Positions 55,520 through 63,404 of a DNA stretch of 64,000 nt are shown in pieces. Numbering within the stretch: the first letter of the stretch is position 1; the number at the start of each line of letters is the position of its first letter. Source of the DNA: JAAELZ01 sp965237995 (lineage in GTDB: Bacteria; Pseudomonadota; Gammaproteobacteria; Arenicellales; Poriferihabitantaceae); the NCBI GenBank assembly GCA_965237995.1, contig CBDEGO010000003.1, positions 682,001 to 746,000 of the forward strand, in the 5' to 3' direction. Below the pieces are notes generated by a model. That model worked only from the letters and a program-made list of their open reading frames with translations, did no database searches and had not been told where the DNA came from. Position numbers and translations under genes: made by a program.

Positions 55520-56515
55520 ATGCATTCAAAAACCGCCAAATTAGCAAGAAAGATTATCCACGTTTATATCGTTATTTTTGAAGACTTCAATATATTAGAC
55601 GTCGCTGGGCCAACTCAGGCATTCACGCAAGCGAATGATGTTCCTTCAAACTTAACCACAGAGTATAAAGTGACCGTGGTTTCAAAAAAGGGCGGCTTAG
55701 TACAATCTAATAGCGGCCTTTGTCTAGATTCATCCGTACTGAGCCAAAATCATTTCGAAAATAGCACCCTATTAGTTGCTGGTGGTTCCGGCGTTAAAAA
55801 AGCCATAAGGGACCATGAGCTTATCAAATGGCTTAAGGAAATAGCCTCTCTAGAAAGTAATCGGATAGGGTCAGTTTGCACCGGTGCCTTTATGCTGGCG
55901 CAAACAGGCATACTAGATGGGAAAAAAGCAGTAACCCATTGGCGATCGGTTCAGCAACTTCAGACTAATTACCCAGCCATTGCCGTAGAGTGTGACCCTA
56001 TCTACATAAATGATCAGGGAGTTTGGACATCTGCCGGTATTTCAGCTGGTATTGATCTTGCGCTTGCCATGATCACAGAGGACTTGGGAAATAGCGCCTC
56101 ACTTGAGGTCGCTCAGGAATTAGTGGTTTATTTGAAACGCTCTGGCGGTCAATCTCAGTTTAGTACATTGTTGCACAATCAAATAAAAGATGAAAAAGAA
56201 TTGTTTTCCGCCTTACACATTTGGATTCAAAACAACCTCGATTCAGACTTATCAATAGAGCGATTAGCTGATCAAGTGAATATGAGTGCACGAACGTTTT
56301 ATCGCGTGTATAAGAAATCAATGGGCATAACGCCTGCCAAGAATATCGAAAAGATCCGAATCGAGTCTGCAAAGCACCAGCTGGAAAGCTCAACCTTAAG
56401 TTTACAAAGCATTGCGAACATCAGCGGCTTTGGTAATGAAGGCCGATTTCGCCGTGCTTTTATTAGTCAAGTAGGTATTTCTCCAAATGACTACCGTATA
56501 CGGTTTAGCGTGTAA
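55520..56515 (+). CDS. GlxA-type transcriptional regulator (DJ-1/PfpI domain plus AraC HTH)
   Basis: This is a 331-residue regulator. The N-terminal DJ-1-like domain (about 10-200) has FEDFNILDVAGPTQAF, TLLVAGGSGV and SVCTGAFMLAQTGILDGKKAVTHW. The C-terminal AraC-type domain (about 230-331) has two HTH motifs: LSIERLADQVNMSARTFYRVYK and LQSIANISGFGNEGRFRRAF followed by ISPNDYR. Family members sense small metabolites and often regulate neighbouring genes, here the divergent DUF1272/DJ-1 pair. With that target broken, its present regulon is unclear. Confidence 0.92.
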   Translation: MHSKTAKLARKIIHVYIVIFEDFNILDVAGPTQAFTQANDVPSNLTTEYKVTVVSKKGGLVQSNSGLCLDSSVLSQNHFENSTLLVAGGSGVKKAIRDHELIKWLKEIASLESNRIGSVCTGAFMLAQTGILDGKKAVTHWRSVQQLQTNYPAIAVECDPIYINDQGVWTSAGISAGIDLALAMITEDLGNSASLEVAQELVVYLKRSGGQSQFSTLLHNQIKDEKELFSALHIWIQNNLDSDLSIERLADQVNMSARTFYRVYKKSMGITPAKNIEKIRIESAKHQLESSTLSLQSIANISGFGNEGRFRRAFISQVGISPNDYRIRFSV

Positions 56516-56840
56516 TCAATAATCAGATGTCATCTATGCCTCCTTGATATGCCATTTCTCTCGCTGGATAGAAACTGTAAACTTCAGTATTAGTTAATGT
56601 TGATGTCCCTTGAATTCTTCCCTTGAATTCTTAATTAACTCAAGTCCTGAGTTACAAGGATGCGTTTCATCGCCGCAAATTGTGTAGTACAGCGTTCCAC
56701 CCTTTAGATACAACTGCAATAAATCTCCTGAATATTGATCAGCAAGGCAAGAGATTGTATTTATAGTTAAACTCTCTTCTTAAAGATTGCTCTCGATGTT
56801 TAATGCAGCTTAGGCCTGCAGCGAAAACCTAGTAGGCTAA
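56516..56840. other. Intergenic region between convergent genes
   Basis: The 325 bases hold a short tandem copy of CCTTGAATTCTT (about 56609-56632). On the minus strand a 53-codon open stretch without ATG ends near 56600. I see no gene, RNA or clear terminator. Confidence 0.35.
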
Positions 56841-57716
56841 TCAATCTTTCTTGTCCTGACTTTGGTGTTCTTTCCTGTGCTTCTCACAAGCTTTACAATC
56901 GAAATCAGTAACGCCAGATGTCAAAAACTCGTCAGAGTGCTCAAACCAGTTTAAGGCTTCATAATCAAAGCCTAGACAAAGATTTGGTTTTATCACTTCG
57001 AAATAAGGAGAAACATCAAAATCCCTTGGTGCATACATACTGTGATGTCGAATGTGCAGTATTTCATCGCGCGATCCATCACTTCCGCAATCCATAACGT
57101 CTGGTAATATGGGGTAACGCACTGAATGAAACGCTTTAGCAATCAGAGAAGAGCATACCGCGCGAGTAGGATCGCCACTTCCCAAAGCTAACATTCTGCG
57201 GCGCCTACGTTTCGGAAAGAGAAGCGTCGGGGTCAAAAAACGTGCAAGGTCAGTAATATTTTTCAAATCATAACTCATACCTAGGCTCTCGACCATGTAA
57301 TCACAAACTCGATCGACATCATTTGGTTTTAGGTTAAACGGGCGGCAAATGCGGATATTGTAATTTGCATAGCGCGAAAGAGGGACAGCAATGACACCTT
57401 GATCTAAATCAGCTTCAATTAGCATCATGTTACTTGCAAGATCGTCATCACTAGGTTGAAAGTTATGGTCGTGATGTTTTTGGGGTAACTCTCTGTTACC
57501 TACGTAAAATGCAGCGTGCGACCAAGTAGATTGTGTCAGGTATTTAATAACCGAGCTTACGCGATGATCGCCTTCAACCAGTAAAACGTCGCCTGGCTTT
57601 AGCACTCTTTCAAGGGTTTCGCGGCGGTGCGCGGAAAAGGTCTTGTACTCACGTACTTCTTTTGTCAGATATTTGACTAATAGTCGCCCCGCTGTCGAGG
57701 ACAGTTTTTCTAGCAT
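56841..57716 (-). CDS. YiiX/LRAT-like permuted papain-fold hydrolase (second copy)
   Basis: This 291-residue protein is clearly related to the one at 5907-6761 along its whole length. It shares the opening PGDVLLVEGDHRVSSVIKYLTQSTWSH (H67), LIEADLDQGV (E101), the NYNIRICRPFNL block, a DLARFL segment and the nucleophile-type AVCSSLIAKAFHSV (C188). The end DFDVSPYFEVIKP also matches, followed by a unique charged tail with FDCKACEKHRKEHQ. There is no signal peptide. It stands alone and is not next to lipid genes. Hydrolase or acyltransferase activity is inferred from the clan; the substrate is unknown. Confidence 0.82.
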   Translation of the reverse strand: MLEKLSSTAGRLLVKYLTKEVREYKTFSAHRRETLERVLKPGDVLLVEGDHRVSSVIKYLTQSTWSHAAFYVGNRELPQKHHDHNFQPSDDDLASNMMLIEADLDQGVIAVPLSRYANYNIRICRPFNLKPNDVDRVCDYMVESLGMSYDLKNITDLARFLTPTLLFPKRRRRRMLALGSGDPTRAVCSSLIAKAFHSVRYPILPDVMDCGSDGSRDEILHIRHHSMYAPRDFDVSPYFEVIKPNLCLGFDYEALNWFEHSDEFLTSGVTDFDCKACEKHRKEHQSQDKKD

Positions 57717-57781
57717 TATATTGCCCTTAATTTTGAAAGTTATAAAACAATTCGATCTTTCGAAACATGTTTAACCTTTTG

Positions 57782-58826
57782 TTCTAGGTTGATTTAATTG
57801 CACAGATTAACAAGAGAATATTCGTACTCATTTGGACTTACATAATCCAATGTTGAGCGCAACCTAGTTCCGTTATAGTAACGGATGTATTTATTTACGT
57901 CATTGATTATTCCATCACGTATTAGATGAATGACATTGACTAGTCATTCGTGTTTCAGGCTCCTAAAGAATCGCTCAAAAACTGCGTTGTCATAACAGTT
58001 ACCTTTGCCGCTCATTGAGCTTTGCGTGCCATATTGGGTTAGCTGCTTACGATAAGCATGACTTGTATATTGCGAGCACGATCACTATGGTGAAGCAAGC
58101 CCCTAGGCGGTTTTCGTAAAGCATGTGCATGATCTAAAGCTCGCATTATTGTGATTACTGTTAGTTGTACATTTGTAAGCACGGCGCTGGTCACAAACCA
58201 AGTTCAACTTATGCATAATCGTTTTAGTTCGTGTTTCTCCAATATTAAAGCCAGCTTTGTTTAAGCCACGGCATAATCTAACGTAACCAATGCCACTTCG
58301 AGTTTCATTGAACAAGCGCTTTGCTTCACGATAGAGGGATAGCTCCTGCTCGCTAATAAGTTTGGCTGGCTTGCGCCGCCAATGATAATACGCACCAGTG
58401 CTGACGCGCAGAGCGGAACATAAGTCTACAACCGAATAGTTTAACGCCCACTGTGCAATAGCTTTGAATTTCACTTCATTTCTTTCGCAAAGTAGGCGCT
58501 GGCCTTTTTTAAGATCTCCTTTTCGATACGGAGCTTTTTGACTTCCTTGCGTAGCCTTAGCAATTCTTCTCTATCTTAACCTGTTAGGCGTTCACTCGTA
58601 GCTTCATCACTAATACGCTGTTTCCAGCTATATATTTGATTGGCGCGAACGCCAACAGCAACAGCTGCTTCAAGCACCGTGTAGCCTTGGTCTGTGATTA
58701 GAGCGACTGTTTCTTCTTTGAATTGCTTGGTATATGTTTTATTCTTACGTTTTGATGATGTCATTTGAACCTCGATAAGTGATTAAATTGTCTCTTATCA
58801 ATCTGTTCAATTACATCAACCTAGAA
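57782..58826 (-). mobile_element. Internally deleted IS3-family element
   Basis: The inverted ends start TTCTAGGTTGAT: left end from 57782, and the complement ends at 58826, with a further about 20 bases matching at most positions. The element is 1045 bp, shorter than a usual IS3 copy, because part of orfB is missing. A similar end sequence recurs alone at about 60034-60056. No obvious flanking duplication was seen. Confidence 0.82.
57794..58764 (-). pseudogene. IS3-family transposase orfA/orfB remnant
   Basis: OrfA (from 58764) reads KTYTKQFKEETVALITDQGYTVLEAA and SWKQRISDEATSERLTG to a stop. OrfB starts around 58500 and keeps SVVDLCSALRVSTGAYYHWRR and RLFNETRSGIGYVRLCRGL up to NSNHNN. The first half of the catalytic core is then deleted. 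The rest is in broken frames: HSDRGSQYTSHAYRKQL, MSGKGNCYDNAVFERFFRSLKHE (catalytic glutamate) and RYYNGTRLRSTL. Several stops and shifts are present, so it is inactive. Confidence 0.85.
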
Positions 58827-58961
58827 TAATTTCTATAATCAACAATTAAGAGGTTTTTACAGGAGCATTTTGATCAATTAGAGCAATGAACACTCTTAGC
58901 TAATAAAAGCGTAAGTTTAAAAACTGGGCTAACCATTAAATCATCCCAGTTTCATCGTTCA

Positions 58962-59783
58962 CTAACCTAATCCAGAGAATTCACGCACATTATTGTCTTC
59001 TTTACATTCATCAAGACCACCTTTGTAGTCCGCTGTTACCTCGAGCTCAGCATCAGGGTTAAATACCCAATATGGCAGCGTAAAGGTAACAGTGTCCTGT
59101 CCACCCGCTGGAATTGGAGCGGTCGCAGCAACACTATTATGCGGTGCACCCGTATTTTGAAACGTTGAAGGGTCGATTAATCGCGCAAATGTTGAAGGCG
59201 CAGCTGCATCACCAATATTAGTGATCGTTGCATTTATTACGCTGCGACGTGTGACGTCATTCCATTGAGGTTGACCAATAGCACTGACAACGAGATCCGC
59301 ACACCTTTCATCAGGCTTCTCTGGTTTACCACCACTGGAATTAGACACCCTGTCAGTGTGAATTGACACTGCTTGTCCTTCCTCATTCGCTTGTGTATAC
59401 ACCGCAACAATTGTTAGCGGTTGGGTGGAATGAATGCTCGCGAACCCTTTTAAGAAATCTGAACCCCCACCTAACTCAAGTAGTGTTGGGCAATCTATCT
59501 CTATTGCATAGCCAGGCTTGATTCCAGCATCAACTGGAGAACTGAGCGGCCCCATTTCCAAACCAGGTAATGCCGTCGCAACACGCGCTCGAATTTCTGC
59601 AGTATCTTTGCCGGGATTAAGAATGTTAATTGCCGTCCAGTAATGGCCCGGCGCAACAACTTTACCCTCGCCCTTACCACAAACTACCTTCACATCGTAA
59701 ACCGGCTCAGCGGCGCTAGCGGTATTAAAGCCAGCTATAGATAGCGCCATCATAGCACCTATAAATATTGTATTAAATTTCAT
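58962..59783 (-). CDS. Secreted CARDB-like protein
   Basis: This is a 273-residue exported protein. The signal peptide is MKFNTIFIGAMMALSIAGFNTASA, with cleavage after ASA. The first half (about 25-145) is a beta-rich region, KVVAPGHYWTAINILNPGKDTAEI and later TIVAVYTQAN. The second (about 155-273) looks like a CARDB adhesion-type domain: CADLVVSAIGQPQW, NATITNIGDAAAPSTFARLID and VTADYKGGLDECKEDNN. It would lie in the periplasm or outside the cell. It sits between an IS3 element and a similar end sequence, so it may have arrived with or been trapped by insertions. The ligand is unknown. Confidence 0.78.
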   Translation of the reverse strand: MKFNTIFIGAMMALSIAGFNTASAAEPVYDVKVVCGKGEGKVVAPGHYWTAINILNPGKDTAEIRARVATALPGLEMGPLSSPVDAGIKPGYAIEIDCPTLLELGGGSDFLKGFASIHSTQPLTIVAVYTQANEEGQAVSIHTDRVSNSSGGKPEKPDERCADLVVSAIGQPQWNDVTRRSVINATITNIGDAAAPSTFARLIDPSTFQNTGAPHNSVAATAPIPAGGQDTVTFTLPYWVFNPDAELEVTADYKGGLDECKEDNNVREFSGLG

Positions 59784-60009
59784 TTTAAATCTCCTTATAA
59801 CAGTTAAATATCTAATGTTGAGCTACTTATTATTCAATATATACCCAAATAAGCAAAATAGAGTATACGGCTTGCTTGAGCTTAGTAATATGTTTTTTAT
59901 CACGTTTTAAATATATGGTCTATTCTTTCATCATCGCAGCTAATACCGACTTTTTCTCCCTCGTCTATCAGTTGGCGAAGCGATTCCAGTGGCGCTTTAG
60001 ACAAAAGGG

Positions 60010-60037
60010 TTATCATGGGGTCATATATGAACCCTTG
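60010..60037. repeat. Diverged copy of the GGGGTCATATATGA palindrome
   Basis: It reads TTATCAtGGGGTCATATATGAaCCCTTG (lower case differs) and matches the copy at 61402-61429 at 26 of 28 bases. The inner 18 bases remain nearly self-complementary. Confidence 0.75.
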
Positions 60038-60056
60038 TTATTCTCATCAACCTAGA
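60034..60056. repeat. Sequence resembling the right end of the IS3 element at 57782-58826
   Basis: ATCAACCTAGAA is shared exactly with the IS3 right end at 58815-58826, and the bases before it are partly alike (TGTT...ATT). It may be a solitary terminal repeat or chance similarity over 12 bases plus. Confidence 0.4.
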
Positions 60057-60420
60057 ACAGTTTTGAATCTGTCGTTTACCAGCAATATTAAGTGACCCAA
60101 TCTTTGCGATAATCCCACTCATTCACCTATAGCTGCGCCAATCGGTGCGTATACTGCCGCTAAGTGCAGTCCCAATACTAATGAGAGCAGTGTAGTGAGG
60201 GTAAACTTGTCGTTAGAGCGGACAGTTAGAACAAGTAGTAATAGTTCGCCTCGTTAAACTTAGAAACGACATTGCGAACAAGAAGCTAGCAATCACCGTT
60301 TCCTACGCCGGCATTATCTGCGGAGGTTTGACGTTTGCTTCTCAGCCCAAACTAGACACCCCAACGCTTAAGCGAGGGGCATCAACAGCAAGAATAAGGT
60401 GGAAGGGCTATTGCTAGCAA

Positions 60421-60444
60421 TAGGCCGCTTTAAAAAGTGGCCTA
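60421..60444 (-). terminator. Hairpin downstream of the Popeye-like gene
   Basis: TAGGCCGCTTT and AAAGTGGCCTA form an 11-bp stem (one G-T pair) with a 2-base apex, 63 bases past the stop of the minus-strand gene. There is no T-run after it on that strand, so terminator function is uncertain. Confidence 0.4.
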
Positions 60445-60506
60445 CTAGGTTAAAAACAGTGTTTGTAAAAAAGCAAGCGTTACTTGTTTTGTCTAAGAAG
60501 CCTAAC

Positions 60507-61241
60507 TTAGGCCATCACTTCTGTAGCTTGGGTAAAGCTACTGGGTTGAGGCTCGCTTATCGCAACTTTATGCGCTGTATCACGGCCTATCAGCGCTTCA
60601 AAGGCTTGTCCTAAGCTTGGGTTTTTCGCTAGTATTTTGCTTAATTCTGTTCGGTCCCAGCGAGCGTAACTACTACCTTTTGGTAATGAAACGGTCGCAG
60701 AAGCTGGATAATTTAATATAAAGCTTACCTCACCGACAAACTTCTTTGCTTCCATCGGAAACGAAGATTGTCCTTTTGATGCCTTAGGTTGCCCCTCGAT
60801 GACAAAATATAAGTAATCAGGGTGCATGCCTTCTTTGGTAAGTATGATATCACTATCAGCGGTTTGCACTTCTGCCACTTTCATGAGGCGTCTAAATTCG
60901 CCTGGTTGCAGACCTTTAAGGTTTTCAAAGATAGCGCGATGCTCAGTATTAATGCTGAATGGAAATCGATCAAATATCAGTCTTGTGGTGCCTACTATAT
61001 TCGCAATAATAAGCAAGGAGCTTCCAATGATAGCGCCCCAAAGCGGTATTTCTGGGAAGTAGAAGTAGTAAACAATGTATGACGTAGTCGCTACAAGCAT
61101 TAACATGCGCAACAAAATTTGGTTTTTACACAAAAACCCTAACACATAGCCAAGGGTAGCTAAATGCACAAATATGCCAGCATCCCAAGCAAATGATGTT
61201 TTCAGTGTGTCAAAAACAGGGGCGAATATTGAATAATCCAT
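60507..61241 (-). CDS. Membrane protein with Popeye/cyclic-nucleotide-binding-like domain
   Basis: This is a 244-residue protein from the ATG at 61241 (MDYSIFAPVFDTLKTSFAWDAG); an upstream TTG adds ten residues. Three hydrophobic helices fill about residues 20-95, and a cytoplasmic jelly-roll domain follows, with FENLKGLQPGEFRRLMKVAE, ILTKEGMHPDYLYFVIEGQ and FVGEVSFILNYPASATVSLP. This is a Crp-like cNMP fold, in the arrangement of Popeye proteins. The arginine that holds the cyclic phosphate in classical domains (P-R-A-A-T-V) is serine here (PASATV), so cAMP binding cannot be assumed. It is bracketed by two palindrome copies and is not in an operon. Confidence 0.75.
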   Translation of the reverse strand: MDYSIFAPVFDTLKTSFAWDAGIFVHLATLGYVLGFLCKNQILLRMLMLVATTSYIVYYFYFPEIPLWGAIIGSSLLIIANIVGTTRLIFDRFPFSINTEHRAIFENLKGLQPGEFRRLMKVAEVQTADSDIILTKEGMHPDYLYFVIEGQPKASKGQSSFPMEAKKFVGEVSFILNYPASATVSLPKGSSYARWDRTELSKILAKNPSLGQAFEALIGRDTAHKVAISEPQPSSFTQATEVMA

Positions 61242-61403
61242 GTGAGTTTTTATTAGTTTTATCGAAAGCAAATTATAAAATTGTTATAGAGCGCAATATG
61301 TGATTAAAAACACATATATATGATAATCTGTATTTCTTATTTAAGGCAACGCGGACGAACTAAGATAGGTTTATAAAATTAAAAGTAAGACAGCTTTATT
61401 GTT

Positions 61404-61431
61404 ATCAAGGGGTCATATATGACCCCTTGAT
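61404..61431. repeat. 28-bp perfect palindrome
   Basis: The sequence from ATCAAGGGGTCAT to its mirror complement is perfectly self-complementary over 28 bases, centred between 61417 and 61418. A second, diverged copy lies 1392 bases upstream at 60010-60037, on the other side of the Popeye-like gene. It could be a protein-binding site, a terminator-type hairpin without T-run or the core of a small repeat family. Confidence 0.9.
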
Positions 61432-61569
61432 TCCCTTAGGTGGAATCAAATATCAAGCTGGCTGACCCTTTGATTCTTTCATGCCTATGTTGAAAAACCA
61501 TCGCTTTTCAATCCTAATTAATTGGTCAAGTATCCGTATTACTAAATAGCTAATGAGGACTTAACGGAT

Positions 61570-62532
61570 ATGGCACCAATAAATCAACAAACTAACATAA
61601 CAAAGCATACTTTTTCTAATGCTACCTGTAATCAACTTATGGAACTAGCAACTATATATGACGCAACGAGAGCAGATAAACGCGTTGATAGTTGTCAGAT
61701 TGAATTTGACATCCATAAATTTTCATCGCTAGCTGCTGAGGTAGAACATATCCGCAATACAATTGCATTGGGGGCCAATGCCTTAATAATCGAACACCTT
61801 AAAGCTAACTCTGTTGGAGAATTCAAGTCATTGGTTTGGGCATTCTCGACAGCGCTAGGCTGCCCCATGAAACAAAATCACCTCGATCATAAAATGATTG
61901 AGGTATACGATAGAGGGCAAAAAACCATTGAAGAAGGAGCTCGATATCATCAGACGAAACAGGGCGCCTACGTTCATAACGATGGTGTCAGTGACCTTTT
62001 GCCGATAGACTACTTAGTATTGGCATGTGGACAAAAGGCGAAACTCGGTGGAGAAAGTATCCTCGTCGATGCGGGGGCAGTATATGTTGCTTTGTCAGCT
62101 TATCCAGCAATACTGTCTGAACTACAAAACGATTTCTATTTTGAAAACCGAGGTATGTCAGACAAAGATGAACTATTTAAAGCACCTATTTTTAGTTTCA
62201 ATAGGAATGGTATTCCGTTGATACGTTACTTCAGAGTTTATATTGAAGCCGCACACGAAAAAGCTAACTCTCCATTATCCTCTCGCCAAATTGAAGCAAT
62301 GAATTATCTCGACACCATTCTTGAATCAAGCTTTGTGCGGCGGCACGTCATGTTGGAAGCAGGTCAGATGCTTGTTTCGGCAGATGATAAATTCTTACAT
62401 ACACGTACTACGTTTCTCGACGAACACGAACCAACGGAAAATATTGGTGATGAGAAGTCACTTGAAAACTTAAATCGATATATGGTCAGAGTTTGGCTAC
62501 GTCAAGCAATGTCTAGTCAAAGTGTTGCCTAG
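61570..62532 (+). CDS. TfdA/TauD-like Fe(II)/2-oxoglutarate dioxygenase
   Basis: This is a 320-residue oxygenase of the clavaminate synthase/TfdA clan. The metal site is visible as H136-x-D138 in GAYVHNDGVSDLLP and H277 in DDKFLHTRTTF, whose arginine R279 may be the 2-oxoglutarate ligand. The N-terminal part resembles gamma-butyrobetaine hydroxylase and arginine/asparagine hydroxylase-like enzymes, including RNTIALGANALIIEHL. The substrate is unknown. A transporter gene begins 21 bases later and a LysR regulator follows, so a small uptake-or-export plus hydroxylation unit is inferred. Confidence 0.85.
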   Translation: MAPINQQTNITKHTFSNATCNQLMELATIYDATRADKRVDSCQIEFDIHKFSSLAAEVEHIRNTIALGANALIIEHLKANSVGEFKSLVWAFSTALGCPMKQNHLDHKMIEVYDRGQKTIEEGARYHQTKQGAYVHNDGVSDLLPIDYLVLACGQKAKLGGESILVDAGAVYVALSAYPAILSELQNDFYFENRGMSDKDELFKAPIFSFNRNGIPLIRYFRVYIEAAHEKANSPLSSRQIEAMNYLDTILESSFVRRHVMLEAGQMLVSADDKFLHTRTTFLDEHEPTENIGDEKSLENLNRYMVRVWLRQAMSSQSVA

Positions 62533-62553
62533 GTTTAGACTAGAGATTAAGTA

Positions 62554-63399
62554 ATGGATCACACTGAATTAGCGTTTTTTCTTGTATTATTTTCAGCCTT
62601 TATGCACGCGACTTGGAATGCGGTAGTAAAGGCTGGAAAGAACCGTTTTCATACTCTCGCTACTGTAGATGGAACAGCTTTCTTAATATGTTTGTTAGCT
62701 TTGCCGTTCGTTTCGACTCCATCGTTACAAGTTTGGGGGTACATATTTATCTCTGTTATTTTAAACACCATATACCGCTTACTTTTAATCAAAGCGTACG
62801 AAATGGGAGATTTTGGCCAAGTTTACCCGATTGTACGCGGAGTGCCTCCAGTACTAGTTGCTTTATTTTCTATTCTTCTACTCTCGGAAACCCTGAGTGG
62901 ACAAGCTTATTTGGGGGTCGCACTTATTTCTATTGGAATTATAAACCTGACTGTTGTCAGAGCGTTGACTACTGAGTTTATATCTCCTGTTATAATTTCA
63001 ATTTTAGCTGGAATATTCATCGCTGGTTATACTATTGTAGATGCAATAGGTGTGCGACAAAGTGGCAGTGTATATCAGTTTATAATTTATTTAACGCTCT
63101 TCCAAAGTATCCCTATTCCAGCACTTGCACTAATTAAGAATTCAGATAAATTTGTTAAACATGTTAGAAATAATTGGATGGTTGGTGCATTAGGTGGTTT
63201 GTTCTACCTGGCTTCATATGGTTTAATATTATATACTTTTACAATTATCGCAGTAGCTGAGGTATCTGCCCTTCGCGAAACTAGTGTTATTATTGCCGCG
63301 ATTATAGCGTCTGTGTTCTTTAAAGAGGAATTTGGGATCAGGAAGTTCATGAGTGCAGTTATTATTTGTTTGGGTATTCTCCTGATAAAAATAAACTAA
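62554..63399 (+). CDS. EamA-family DMT transporter
   Basis: This is a 281-residue membrane protein with about ten helices in two EamA repeats: FFLVLFSAFMHATWNAVVKAG opens repeat 1, and FIAGYTIVDAIGVRQSGSVY begins repeat 2. YEMGDFGQVYPIVRGVPPVLVALFSILLL is a conserved stretch in the first half. The family moves amino acids and other small metabolites, often outward. It sits in an apparent operon with the dioxygenase (21-base gap) and 5 bases before the LysR gene, which argues that all three act on one compound. It is not closely similar to the DMT protein at 42812-43705. Confidence 0.9.
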   Translation: MDHTELAFFLVLFSAFMHATWNAVVKAGKNRFHTLATVDGTAFLICLLALPFVSTPSLQVWGYIFISVILNTIYRLLLIKAYEMGDFGQVYPIVRGVPPVLVALFSILLLSETLSGQAYLGVALISIGIINLTVVRALTTEFISPVIISILAGIFIAGYTIVDAIGVRQSGSVYQFIIYLTLFQSIPIPALALIKNSDKFVKHVRNNWMVGALGGLFYLASYGLILYTFTIIAVAEVSALRETSVIIAAIIASVFFKEEFGIRKFMSAVIICLGILLIKIN

Positions 63400-63404
63400 T
63401 TGTG

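Larger units (their letters stand above)
59784..60506. other. Non-coding region with palindrome copy and hairpin
   Basis: About 720 bases. It contains a diverged copy of a 28-bp palindrome (60010-60037), a sequence like the end of the upstream IS3 element right after it, and a 24-base hairpin (60421-60444). A plus-strand frame at 60399-60614 runs into the antisense of the next gene and is not convincing. Confidence 0.5.

Noticed and set aside
56600..56770. About 53-codon minus-strand stretch with plausible protein-like text
   Set aside because: No ATG or GTG at its start and a stop just upstream; only an internal TTG could begin it.
60399..60614. 71-codon plus-strand frame
   Set aside because: Its second half is antisense to the Popeye-like gene, and the first half contains the hairpin; no family signature.
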